Shown here: positions 1-8,160 of the stretch, one piece after another | Layout of the letters: every line of letters starts with the position of its first letter | Numbering within the stretch: the stretch's first letter is position 1 | Assembly: GCA_947626135.1 (NCBI GenBank) | Contig: CANQQZ010000002.1 | Coordinates: 62,001-126,000 of the forward strand | Direction: 5' to 3' | Origin: an uncultured Clostridia bacterium | GTDB taxonomy: Bacteria > Bacillota > Clostridia > UBA1381 | DNA: 64,000 bases | Made by a program: the position numbers and the translations under genes | The notes under the pieces: model-generated | Seen by the model: the letters and a program-made list of their open reading frames with translations, nothing else | Database searches by the model: none | What the model was told of the DNA's origin: nothing

Positions 1-1099
1 CCGCCGCCTTTCGCTCCTCCGCCGCGCATGACAAAACTCCGAGGGCGGATTTAACGGAATCCGGAGACGCGTTATAATAGTCCCTTATTATTTTCATTCC
101 GTTCACATCAACAATTTCAAGCCTTCCGTTCGTGAGCTCCGTATGCTCGATGCCGCGCACCGCTGTTTCCGGCGCTATTCCCAGCTCGCGAGCCACACTC
201 ATTGCCGCGAGCGCGTTATACACATTATGAACGCCGGGTATATCAACAAAAACATGATAGCTTTTGCCATCGACGGCTATATCGCACTCCGACCCGTCAA
301 GACCGTGATTCACCACATTATACGCCTTAATGTCACAGCTGTCGCTGTCAACGCCGTAGGTTACAAGCTTATAGTTTAGTGTCCCCCGTTTCAGTGTCCC
401 CAGATATTCGTCGTCACCGTTGACAATTAACGTATTATGAGCGTCAAAGTAATCGGTAATCTCCATTTTAGCCTTAAATATTCCCTCGCGCGAGCCTAAA
501 TTCGCAATATGAGACATCCCGATATTTGTTATAACCGCTATATCGGGCTTAACGATCGACGCAAGATAATCGATTTCGCCGAAATGGTTCATGCCCATTT
601 CAATCACAGCCGTTTTATGCTCCTTTTCGATTGACAGAACGGTAAGGGGAACTCCGATATGATTGTTGTAATTATCCTCCGTCTTCATTGCGCATCTGTC
701 CGCTGCAACAGCGGAATATATCATATCCTTCGTTGTCGTTTTACCGACGCTGCCCGTTACGGAAACGGTTGGCAAATTATATTTTTCCTTATAGAAGCGC
801 GCTATATCGCCATATGCCTTTATAGTATCCTCCACCAGCAGCACCGGCACATCCGCCCCGGTGTTTTCCTGCGCGGCTATAAGAACAGCGCCGCGCCGCA
901 CCGCATCGGGAATATATACATGCCCGTCGTTATTGTCCCCCTTTATCGCTATAAACACCGAATTTTTTTCGGCGATTTTCGAGTTCGTGACAACGGACGA
1001 AATTTCAATGTTCTCATAATCTTCTTTTTTGTGTCCCTGCGGCAATTTTAATGTCCCCCCTGCCGCTTTGACAATTTCAGAAAACGTAAGCTTCTGCAT
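1..1099 (-). CDS. murF: UDP-N-acetylmuramoyl-tripeptide--D-alanyl-D-alanine ligase, partial (C-terminus beyond window)
   Basis: MurF adds D-Ala-D-Ala to UDP-MurNAc-tripeptide, the last cytoplasmic step of peptidoglycan precursor assembly. Translating the minus strand from the ATG at 1099 gives MQKLTFSEIVKAAGG, then the Mur-ligase ATP-binding loop VTGSVGKTTTKD, the stretch VIEMGMNHFGEID, the TNIGMSHI segment and a C-domain region with NGRLEIV. The frame is open to base 1, so about 366 residues are present and the C-terminal domain is cut off by the window. It lies 79 nt downstream of murE in the same direction, the usual dcw order. A GAGG ribosome site precedes the ATG. Confidence 0.95.
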   Translation of the reverse strand, partial: MQKLTFSEIVKAAGGTLKLPQGHKKEDYENIEISSVVTNSKIAEKNSVFIAIKGDNNDGHVYIPDAVRRGAVLIAAQENTGADVPVLLVEDTIKAYGDIARFYKEKYNLPTVSVTGSVGKTTTKDMIYSAVAADRCAMKTEDNYNNHIGVPLTVLSIEKEHKTAVIEMGMNHFGEIDYLASIVKPDIAVITNIGMSHIANLGSREGIFKAKMEITDYFDAHNTLIVNGDDEYLGTLKRGTLNYKLVTYGVDSDSCDIKAYNVVNHGLDGSECDIAVDGKSYHVFVDIPGVHNVYNALAAMSVARELGIAPETAVRGIEHTELTNGRLEIVDVNGMKIIRDYYNASPDSVKSALGVLSCAAEERKAA

Positions 1100-1130
1100 T
1101 ATATAACCTCTTTTCCCTCTTTAGAGCTAA

Positions 1131-1163
1131 TAAGGGCGCATCCGGTACCGGAAACCGCCCTTA
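1131..1163. other. nested inverted repeat between murE and murF
   Basis: Arms TAAGGGCG (1131-1138) and CGCCCTTA (1156-1163) enclose a perfect 12-base palindrome TCCGGTACCGGA (1141-1152). On the transcribed minus strand no T tract follows, so it is not a simple terminator. It could be an RNA processing or pausing hairpin inside the dcw transcript; this is inference. Confidence 0.5.
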
Positions 1164-1178
1164 AAAATTTGTCTTAAA

Positions 1179-2621
1179 TTATTGTTTATTGTTTAAATAG
1201 TCCCAAACGACAACTCTCTCGTCAAAATCATGCTTTTCCTTACCTATAATCTGATATGTTTCCTGTCCCTTTCCGGCGAGGATAATCACGTCATCCTTCT
1301 GCGCGAAATCAAGAGCATAGCCTATCGCCTTTCGTCTGTCCACGATGACAATATATTCGCCGCCGGATTCCTTCATACCGCGCTCAATCATTGCCACGAT
1401 CGATATCGGGTCCTCTGTACGCGGATTATCCGATGTGATTATGGAATAATCCGAATATCTGCCGGCAATTTCGCCCATTATGCTTCTCTTTGTAGCGTCT
1501 CTGTCGCCTCCGCAGCCGAACAGGGTTATAACTCTGCCTCTTGCGAACTCCTTAACCGATTTTATTATATTTTCCAATCCGTCGGGCGTATGGGCGTAAT
1601 CTATTATTACCGTGTAATCCGTATCCGTGGGAACGACCTCAACGCGCCCGAGAACACCCTTTGCTTCGGATAAGCCGCGGCGTATCGTTTCCATATCAAA
1701 GCCAAGCTGCAATGCCGCTCCCGCCGCGCAAATCGCATTATACACGCTGAACTTTCCCGGGATTTGTATAGTTATTGGATACACAGTACCCTTATAGGTC
1801 ATATTAAACTCGTCTCCGCGCGCGGTTATCTTCATATCCGACGCCCTGACATCGCATCCGTCTCCGAAGCCGACGGTCAGGAAATCGCAGTCCTTTTCCC
1901 TGACAATCTGACGTCCTCCGGCGTCATCATAATTTACGACGCCCTTCTCGCTTATGTCAAACAGCATCGCCTTCGCCTGAAGGTAATTCTCCATTGTGCC
2001 GTGGAAATCGAGATGGTCGCGCGTGAGATTGGTGAAAATTCCCACGTCGAAATGACATCCGTACACTCTGTCAAGAGCGAGCGCGTGGGATGATACCTCC
2101 ATAACAACGTATTCCGCTCCGCCCTCGACCATTTCCGCGAACAGCTGCTGCAATTCAAGAGAGTTCGGCGTAGTCGGAGTGGTGCTCTTTGTCATAAGCA
2201 CCTTATCGCCTATTATATTTTCGTTTGTGCCTATTATTCCGACGCTTTTGCCGGCTGCCTCCAGTATGCTTTTAACCAGATACGTTATCGTTGTTTTGCC
2301 GTTTGTGCCGGTCACTCCGATAAGCTTGAATTTCTTTGACGGATCACCGTAAAATGCCGCGGCAAGCCGCGCGAGCTCGCGCCGTGAATTTTCCACAATC
2401 CACACGGGAACGCCGACCTCCGTATCTCTCTCCGCGACAATAAGCGCCGCGCCGTTTTCCTCAGCCTTTTTCGCAAATTTATGTCCATCGGTTTCAAAGC
2501 CCTTTACGCAGACGAATATGTTTCCCTCCGCCACGTTTCTTGAATCATAGGCTATACCGGTTATTTCAATATCATCATGCTCTTTCAGCCAATCCTTGCC
2601 TATAAGTTCGCTGCATAACAT
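1179..2621 (-). CDS. murE: UDP-N-acetylmuramoyl-tripeptide synthetase (meso-DAP type)
   Basis: MurE joins the third peptide residue to UDP-MurNAc-L-Ala-D-Glu in the cytoplasm. Visible are the P-loop GTNGKTT (residues about 105-111), the STTPTTP and VSSHAL segments, the central HTPDGLENI region and DNPRTED at about 398-404. DNPR is the family signature for meso-diaminopimelate rather than lysine. About 480 residues, normal for the family. A TTG at 2639 would add six residues, but the AAAGGGG ribosome site fits the ATG at 2621 (MLCSELIG), so that start is preferred. It follows the PBP gene by 21 nt and precedes murF. Confidence 0.95.
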   Translation of the reverse strand: MLCSELIGKDWLKEHDDIEITGIAYDSRNVAEGNIFVCVKGFETDGHKFAKKAEENGAALIVAERDTEVGVPVWIVENSRRELARLAAAFYGDPSKKFKLIGVTGTNGKTTITYLVKSILEAAGKSVGIIGTNENIIGDKVLMTKSTTPTTPNSLELQQLFAEMVEGGAEYVVMEVSSHALALDRVYGCHFDVGIFTNLTRDHLDFHGTMENYLQAKAMLFDISEKGVVNYDDAGGRQIVREKDCDFLTVGFGDGCDVRASDMKITARGDEFNMTYKGTVYPITIQIPGKFSVYNAICAAGAALQLGFDMETIRRGLSEAKGVLGRVEVVPTDTDYTVIIDYAHTPDGLENIIKSVKEFARGRVITLFGCGGDRDATKRSIMGEIAGRYSDYSIITSDNPRTEDPISIVAMIERGMKESGGEYIVIVDRRKAIGYALDFAQKDDVIILAGKGQETYQIIGKEKHDFDERVVVWDYLNNKQ

Positions 2622-2642
2622 ATTTTTTTCCCCTTTCAATCT

Positions 2643-4961
2643 TTAGTCTGACGCTACCTGTCTGAATTCAACGCCGATAACGGTGCCGCGCTGTACCTCC
2701 TCGCCCGCCGGAACGCTTTGCTTGACCGAATATGAGTCATAGGCATATGCATGACCGGCGCCCATAACCTCAAAATTGAGACTGTACGCCTGCAAAATGT
2801 CCTTAGCGTTCGATACGGTGGAGCCGGTGACATCCGGCACGGTCACAAGCATATCCTCCTCGTCGGCGTCCTCGGTATAAAGGATAACAGTAGAACCTTC
2901 GCCAAGCATATTACCCGGCTGCGGCAGCTGGTCCTCAACGGTTTCACCGCTGCCTACCGTTCTTATGTAGAAGCCCGCTTCTTCAAGCTTTTCCTCGGCA
3001 TCCGACACGCCGCTGCCGCGCACGTCCGGAACCTCCGTCGTAACGTCCGGCTCCTCCTCCTCGCTGTACTGCTTTTCCACGCCGAGATAATCCAGCGTCT
3101 GTTCAATAAGCTCGCCCGTCAGCGGCGCCGCAATGGTTCCGCCGTAATAATTATCCACCTGCGGCTCGTCAAGCATTATGAGGCATACAATCTGCGGGTC
3201 GTTCGCTGGTGCAAAGCCCACAAACGACGCTATTCTCTTATGCTCGTCACGGTTTCCCTTCTCCGAGGTTCCCGTTTTGCCGCCTATACGATAGCCCTTT
3301 ACATACGCGTTGCGTCCGGTGGCTTCCGAATCCGAAACGACCGATTCCAAAATATCGCGCATTTTAGCCGAGGTTTCCTCCGATATTACACGGTTGAGCA
3401 TCTCCGGCTCATAATTTTTTACGACGCCCTTGTCGTTCCTTATTTCCTCAACAATATGCGGCTTCATACGAACCCCGCCGTTTATAACAGCCGAAATCGC
3501 AGTTATAAGCTGGATCGGAGTCACCTGAATACCCTGTCCGAACGCGCTTGTCGCAAGATCGACCTCGCTCATATCCCCGGTGTACGATATGCTTGTAGAT
3601 TCGCCGCCCAGCTCTATACCCGTGGGTTCGCCAAGTCCGAACGCGTTAAAATATTCTTTGAATTTATCCGAGCCGAGCTTTATGCCCAGCTCCATAAATA
3701 CCGGGTTGCATGAGTTCTGAACTCCCTGCCGGAAATTCTGCGGTCCATGCCCGCTCTTGCTGGCACATGATATGTTGCGGTCGGCTACGATTTTAAAGCC
3801 CGGGCAGTAAAACTGCGAATCCTCATCAACTATATGCTCCTCGAGCGCCGCAGCCGCGGTTATTATCTTAAAGGTCGATCCGGGCTCATAGGAGTCCGAT
3901 ATCGCCTTGTTTCTCCACATTTTAGATCTGAGGGTGGAAATCTGTTCGTCTGTCAGATCATCCTCACCCGACGGTTTCGGGCTCGCATCGGGCTTTGAGC
4001 TCGCGCCGGGCTCCGGACTTGAATCGGTATCCTCCTCATCGTCATCCCGCCTGATCAGTTCACTGTCATATTCGGCAAGATACTCGTAAAAATCATCTAT
4101 ATTATACGGGTCGTTTGAATCAAAATCCGGTTTCGTCGCCATAGCGAGTATCTCGCCCGTTTTGGGATTCATAACAATTCCCGCCGCGCCCTCCTTAAGA
4201 GAGTCGTCCTCAACAGCAGCCTCAAGCTGCGACTCAAGAAAATGCTGTATCGTCTCATCTATCGTGAGCACCACATCCGCGCCGTTCGCCGCCGCAGTAA
4301 GATATTCCTCCTGCTGCTCCGCAAGCGTACCGCCCGTGGCACTGCGCGTTGACGTAATAAATCCCGGCTTTCCGAGAAGAGCGTCGTTAAATGTCCGTTC
4401 AACTCCGCTTGTTCCCTCGTTGTCGTTATTGACTATGCCGAGCACCGTCGCCGCGACATTGTACGGATAATATCTCTTTGTGCCGTCCTCAAAATATATT
4501 CCCGAAAGCGCCTTTGCCGTCGCCGCGTCATTTTTCGCATCCATCAGATTTCTCACCGCTTCTGTTTCCTCGGTGGTAAGCTGCTTTTTTATCGACTGAT
4601 ATCTCGAATTTTCGGTCAGCTGCTTGTAAACCTTATCTCTGTTCATATTGAGCACGAGCGCGAGCCTATCCGCGGCGATTCCGGCGTCGCCGTCTCTTTT
4701 TATATCCTGCGGATTGCACACCAGATTATACGCCGACGCGCTTTCCGCCATTACCTTTCCGTTACGGTCATAAATTTTACCGCGCGTCGTTACTACCGCC
4801 GCGGCGGTCTGCTGTTGATTTTTGGCTATCGTACTAAGCTCCTCGCCTCGTATAATCTGCCAGTACGCCAGCCGCAGTATAAGCGCCGCGAAGCATACGA
4901 GCGCGATCACCACAACCGCTCTCGAACGCTTTTTTACATCATTCAACGCCGGTATTGCCAT
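2643..4961 (-). CDS. class B penicillin-binding protein with PASTA domains (SpoVD/PBP2B type)
   Basis: Transpeptidase that cross-links septal or spore peptidoglycan. Residues 14-36 form a signal-anchor helix. A PBP dimerisation domain follows, then the transpeptidase with all three motifs: STFK (362-365), SCN (417-419) and KTGT (562-565). Two PASTA domains occupy about 633-772. At 772 residues it is longer than typical SpoVD. The excess includes an acidic and Pro/Ser-rich insertion at about 300-345, between the DPYNI segment and the STFK active site. Its place between ftsL-like and murE fits either FtsI/PBP2B or SpoVD; the sequence does not decide which, and one protein may serve both division and sporulation. 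Confidence 0.9.
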   Translation of the reverse strand: MAIPALNDVKKRSRAVVVIALVCFAALILRLAYWQIIRGEELSTIAKNQQQTAAAVVTTRGKIYDRNGKVMAESASAYNLVCNPQDIKRDGDAGIAADRLALVLNMNRDKVYKQLTENSRYQSIKKQLTTEETEAVRNLMDAKNDAATAKALSGIYFEDGTKRYYPYNVAATVLGIVNNDNEGTSGVERTFNDALLGKPGFITSTRSATGGTLAEQQEEYLTAAANGADVVLTIDETIQHFLESQLEAAVEDDSLKEGAAGIVMNPKTGEILAMATKPDFDSNDPYNIDDFYEYLAEYDSELIRRDDDEEDTDSSPEPGASSKPDASPKPSGEDDLTDEQISTLRSKMWRNKAISDSYEPGSTFKIITAAAALEEHIVDEDSQFYCPGFKIVADRNISCASKSGHGPQNFRQGVQNSCNPVFMELGIKLGSDKFKEYFNAFGLGEPTGIELGGESTSISYTGDMSEVDLATSAFGQGIQVTPIQLITAISAVINGGVRMKPHIVEEIRNDKGVVKNYEPEMLNRVISEETSAKMRDILESVVSDSEATGRNAYVKGYRIGGKTGTSEKGNRDEHKRIASFVGFAPANDPQIVCLIMLDEPQVDNYYGGTIAAPLTGELIEQTLDYLGVEKQYSEEEEPDVTTEVPDVRGSGVSDAEEKLEEAGFYIRTVGSGETVEDQLPQPGNMLGEGSTVILYTEDADEEDMLVTVPDVTGSTVSNAKDILQAYSLNFEVMGAGHAYAYDSYSVKQSVPAGEEVQRGTVIGVEFRQVASD

Positions 4962-5021
4962 TGCCCTATCATTCCTTTATATGATTATACGATTTCCTTA
5001 AACTTACACAAACTTCACTTG

Positions 5022-5540
5022 TCATTCTATGCTGAAAAGCTTTACAATATGATTGCCAACGCTTTTAAAGAACGCCGCGAGCGAGTTTCCGACGCCTTCG
5101 ACCCTTCCCGCGGTCGCCTCCGTTACGTCCTCCGATTTTACGTTCACATATATCATCTGATAATTTTCCGGACGCTGCATACCGAGGCGCGTTGTCGCTA
5201 TACGCTCAATTTCATCCAAATCTATGCTCTGCTCCAGCTCAAACACCTTCTGGCTCGTAATCGCCTCCTGCTCCGAAAGCTCCTTCGTAAGCGCGCTGAG
5301 CTGCTGCCGTGTCTCATGAACCGTGACAAATTCGGAAATCATAAATCCCGCGGATAACGACACCGCGACAACAGCGGCGATCCTGCGGATATTTCTTTTC
5401 CTGCTAAGCATTTGCTCCTGATTCCTCTTTGTTCTTCTATTCTTATTCCGTTTTGGTGGTTTTTGTTTCCTTCCTTCAGGACGATAAACGTATCTGTCGT
5501 CTATCGCAAGATTTCCGTAGTTCACAGCAATTTCCCTCAC
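5022..5540 (-). CDS. FtsL-like septum protein
   Basis: Small bitopic membrane protein of 172 residues. It has a basic N-terminus rich in Lys and Arg, one membrane segment at about 53-72 (IAAVVAVSLSAGFMISEF) and then a short coiled coil (ETRQQLSALTKELSEQE). The segment RIATTRLGMQRPENYQMIYV is the usual FtsL ending. FtsL joins FtsB/DivIC and FtsQ/DivIB to activate septal synthesis. The gene overlaps the rsmH stop by 4 nt (ATGA) and lies 60 nt before the PBP gene, the standard place for ftsL. Sequence conservation in this family is low, so the name rests on topology and context. A roughly 45-residue C-terminal extension follows the LGM segment. Confidence 0.8.
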   Translation of the reverse strand: MREIAVNYGNLAIDDRYVYRPEGRKQKPPKRNKNRRTKRNQEQMLSRKRNIRRIAAVVAVSLSAGFMISEFVTVHETRQQLSALTKELSEQEAITSQKVFELEQSIDLDEIERIATTRLGMQRPENYQMIYVNVKSEDVTEATAGRVEGVGNSLAAFFKSVGNHIVKLFSIE

Positions 5541-6466
5541 ATTTTTTCAATAATGCGCAGCTTTGCGCTTTTTGACCTCGGATTTGACTCTGTTTCAGCT
5601 CTGCCGGGCAAAATCGGTTTGCGGTTTATCAGTTTTGCCTCCGGCTTTCTGCCGCATACGCAGACCGGAAAATCCTTCGGGCATATACAGCCCGATGAAA
5701 GGTCGGCAAACGTGCGCTTGACGATTCTGTCCTCGAGCGAATGGAACGTTATAACCGCTAACCTTCCGCCGCGTTTTAAAGCAGCCGCGAAATCTCTTAA
5801 AGCCTGCTCAAGTATTTTGAGCTCGCCGTTCACCTCTATGCGCACCGCCTGGAAAACGCGTTTTGCGGGATGACCTCCGTCCTGCCTCGCTCCCGCGGGG
5901 ATTGCCGCCTTTATGACGTCCACAAGCTCCGCAGTCGTTTCAATCGGCTTTTTCTCTCTTTGCCTGACGATAAACCCGGCTATCCGCCTTGACCATCTTT
6001 CCTCGCCGTATTCATAAAATACGCGGGCAAGCTCGTCCCCGGCGTATGAGTTTATCACCTGCGCCGCCGTAAGCGAATCCGCGCGGTTCATGCGCATATC
6101 CAACGGAGCGTCATGCATATACGAAAATCCTCTGCCGGCATTGTCCAGCTGATATGAGCTTACGCCCAGATCCAGCACGGCGCCGTCTATTTCGGAAATT
6201 CCGCGCTCAGAGAGAATACCTCGGATATTGCTGAAGTTGTCATTCACCGTCTCAACCCGGTCCGCGAATTCCTCAAGCCGCTTCCGTGCCGACGCTATTG
6301 CTTCCGCGTCCCTGTCGATTCCTATAAGCCTCGCTTCCGGATCCCTCGCAAGAATTTCGCGCGAATGACCTCCGCCGCCCATCGTTCCGTCAACATACAG
6401 TCCGGCTTTAACATTTAAAGCGTCAACGCTTTCCCGCAGCAGGACCGACACATGATTAAACTCCAT
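5537..6466 (-). CDS. rsmH: 16S rRNA (cytosine(1402)-N(4))-methyltransferase
   Basis: RsmH (formerly MraW) methylates N4 of C1402 in the 16S rRNA P site using S-adenosylmethionine. The SAM-binding motif VDGTMGGGGHS appears near residue 27, followed by LIGIDRD, the VLDLGVSSYQLD block and the C-terminal FHSLEDRIVKR segment. The length of 309 residues is typical. It starts with MEFNHVSVLL, 13 nt after mraZ, and overlaps the ftsL-like gene. Confidence 0.96.
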   Translation of the reverse strand: MEFNHVSVLLRESVDALNVKAGLYVDGTMGGGGHSREILARDPEARLIGIDRDAEAIASARKRLEEFADRVETVNDNFSNIRGILSERGISEIDGAVLDLGVSSYQLDNAGRGFSYMHDAPLDMRMNRADSLTAAQVINSYAGDELARVFYEYGEERWSRRIAGFIVRQREKKPIETTAELVDVIKAAIPAGARQDGGHPAKRVFQAVRIEVNGELKILEQALRDFAAALKRGGRLAVITFHSLEDRIVKRTFADLSSGCICPKDFPVCVCGRKPEAKLINRKPILPGRAETESNPRSKSAKLRIIEKM

Positions 6467-6479
6467 ATCTGCCCTCCGC

Positions 6480-6923
6480 TCAGATATTCAAACCGTAAGT
6501 AAGTATTCCGTCAATCATTATATCGTCGGAAAGACCGCTCTGGTAGCTTCGCCATTCCTCGCTGTCCCAAATTTCCAGCCGCGTATTCGCGCCCACAAGA
6601 ACAACGTCCTTTTTTAGTCCGGCATATTCGATAAGCCGCCTGGCTATTGTCATTCTGCCCTGCTTGTCAACCGAAGCCTCCGTCGCCTTTCCGAAGAACA
6701 CACGCACAAACGCCGCCGCGTTGCGGTCGGTCGTTGTCGGAAGCCCCTTGATTTTCTCGCTCATAGTCTCCCATTCGTCCTTAGTGTATAAATGCAAGCA
6801 TTTTTCCGCAGGCGCCTGTGTGACGTATACCGTTTCGGACACAGCGTCCCGAATTTTAGGCGGCAAAATAATGCGCCCGTGGTCGTCTATCTGACGCTCG
6901 TACTCATCAACAAAGTTCGCCAT
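6480..6923 (-). CDS. mraZ: transcriptional regulator MraZ
   Basis: First gene of the dcw operon. MraZ is an AbrB-like DNA-binding protein made of two SpoVT/AbrB-type units that forms rings and binds repeated TGGGN boxes upstream of its own gene. Both units are visible: the N-terminal one with DEYERQIDDHGRIILPPKIRD and the second around DKQGRMTIARRLIEYAGL. Length 147 residues. Three matching boxes lie upstream (6971-7001), so autoregulation of the whole cell-division transcript is likely. Confidence 0.96.
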   Translation of the reverse strand: MANFVDEYERQIDDHGRIILPPKIRDAVSETVYVTQAPAEKCLHLYTKDEWETMSEKIKGLPTTTDRNAAAFVRVFFGKATEASVDKQGRMTIARRLIEYAGLKKDVVLVGANTRLEIWDSEEWRSYQSGLSDDIMIDGILTYGLNI

Positions 6924-6970
6924 GCGTTACACACCTGCCTTTTCATGGAATTTCATGGGTAACGGAGTTC

Positions 6971-7001
6971 ATTTCACTCCAAATCGCTCCATATCGCTCC
7001 C
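6971..7001 (-). promoter_or_regulatory. MraZ operator: three direct repeats with 10-bp period
   Basis: On the minus strand, GGAGCGATAT, GGAGCGATTT and GGAGTGAAAT follow each other exactly every 10 bp, each preceded by T or TG, matching the TGGGN-type MraZ box arrangement. They sit just downstream of the -10 element and upstream of the mraZ ribosome site, where bound MraZ would block transcription. Confidence 0.75.
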
Positions 7002-7010
7002 AATGTAACC

Positions 7011-7039
7011 ATTTTACACTATTTTTTTCAAAAAGGCAA
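7011..7039 (-). promoter_or_regulatory. sigma-A-type promoter of the dcw operon
   Basis: Minus strand TTGCCT (7034-7039), 17-bp spacer, TAAAAT (7011-7016). The start would be near 7004, immediately upstream of the MraZ boxes. Confidence 0.7.
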
Positions 7040-7100
7040 TAGCTTTTATGTAATTTTTTTACTGTGTTTTTTTCGTAAAAAATATTTTTTGCGTTTTTCC

Positions 7101-7129
7101 TTGCCAATCTCCGCCTTATAGGGTATAAT
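7101..7129 (+). promoter_or_regulatory. sigma-A-type promoter upstream of lgt
   Basis: TTGCCA (7101-7106), 17-bp spacer, perfect TATAAT (7124-7129). It leaves a leader of about 215 nt before lgt. The leader is AT-rich and holds only a weak ACCTGC/GCAGGT inverted repeat near 7155-7179; no riboswitch class was recognised. The rest of the gap between mraZ and lgt (7040-7350) shows no gene. Confidence 0.7.
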
Positions 7130-7350
7130 ATTCAAAAGGGCGGGGCTCGCGCACCTGCATATTTAGTGTTTTTGCGCAGGTCAAACACAATATATAGCTT
7201 ACTTTAACATTCTATCACAATTATTACAAAATTGGAATAGATAATTTAAATTTTTATTACAAAAATTTCGCTAAAATTTCACGGTACTTTTAGTGAATTT
7301 GCAGTAAATTAGTAAAATCAGGTATAGCTTATCAAAGGAGAGATACGATA

Positions 7351-8148
7351 ATGAACGCAATTTCTTTTCCAAAATTAGGAATAAATCTAAATATAAATCC
7401 CGAGGCCTTCCATATCGGGTCAAAGCCCATTTACTGGTACGCGCTTATAATACTTACCGGCTTTGCACTCGGGTTTTTATTTATTTTCCGCGACTGTGAA
7501 AGCCGCGGCGTAAAACGCGAAAATGTATGGGATATTGCGCTTTATTCACTTCTTTTCGGAATAATCGGCGCAAGACTTTATTATGTTCTTTTCGCGCTTG
7601 ACGAGTTTAACAGCGTACTGGATGTATTTAAAATATGGAACGGCGGGCTGGCAATATACGGAGGCATTATCGCCGGAGCCCTGACCGCGTTTATCTACTG
7701 CAAAATTATGCATCTGCCTGTCCTGAACACGTTTGACGTGTGCGTACCCGCGCTTTTTATAGGGCAAGCCGCCGGGCGCTTCGGCAACTTTGTAAACGCC
7801 GAAGTCTACGGCAGGCACACAGATTTGCCGTGGGGCATGGAAATAAACGGCTTCGGACCGGTTCATCCGCTGTTTATATACGAGTCTGTATGGAATATTA
7901 TCGGACTTATCATTCTGATAATATTCCGCGGCAAAAAGACCTCGGACGGGCAGGTATTCTGCTTTTATGTATTCTGGTACTCGTTCGGGCGTTTTTTCCT
8001 TGAGGGTATGCGCGACCCGACGTATATATTGTATCTTATACCGGGCGTACTCGGCATATCCCAGGCCGTGGCGCTTGCGGCAATGATTTTTGCCGTGATA
8101 CTGTTCGTGCATGTAACTCGCCGCAAGAGCCTCGCGGTGAAGGGCTGA
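7351..8148 (+). CDS. lgt: prolipoprotein diacylglyceryl transferase
   Basis: Integral membrane enzyme that transfers diacylglycerol from phosphatidylglycerol to the lipobox cysteine of prolipoproteins. It would act on the several lipoproteins of this window (DUF4358 protein, ApbE, the 48311 lipoprotein). About seven hydrophobic segments are visible. The signature GQAAGRFGNFVNAEVYG near residue 140 contains the conserved Arg, Asn and Glu of Lgt, and PLFIYESVWN is the second family block. 265 residues, normal. Ribosome site AAAGGAG. It is convergent with sigF, with only 11 nt between the stop codons. Confidence 0.96.
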   Translation: MNAISFPKLGINLNINPEAFHIGSKPIYWYALIILTGFALGFLFIFRDCESRGVKRENVWDIALYSLLFGIIGARLYYVLFALDEFNSVLDVFKIWNGGLAIYGGIIAGALTAFIYCKIMHLPVLNTFDVCVPALFIGQAAGRFGNFVNAEVYGRHTDLPWGMEINGFGPVHPLFIYESVWNIIGLIILIIFRGKKTSDGQVFCFYVFWYSFGRFFLEGMRDPTYILYLIPGVLGISQAVALAAMIFAVILFVHVTRRKSLAVKG

Positions 8149-8160
8149 GCCCTTCGCCGC
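8134..8160. terminator. stem-loop overlapping the ends of lgt and sigF
   Basis: GCGGTGAAGGGC (8134-8145) pairs with GCCCTTCGCCGC (8149-8160) with one G-U pair. The lgt stop codon TGA forms the whole loop. There is no T tract on either side, so it is an atypical terminator or a stabilising 3-prime hairpin shared by the two convergent genes. Confidence 0.5.

Noticed and set aside
2751-3713. Long open frame (about 320 codons) antisense to the PBP gene
   Set aside because: It mirrors the PBP codon pattern, has no ribosome site or recognisable domain, and the minus-strand PBP has all transpeptidase motifs.
7040-7350. Small gene or RNA in the mraZ-lgt gap
   Set aside because: AT-rich with only weak inverted repeats; apart from the two promoters and the MraZ boxes nothing could be supported.
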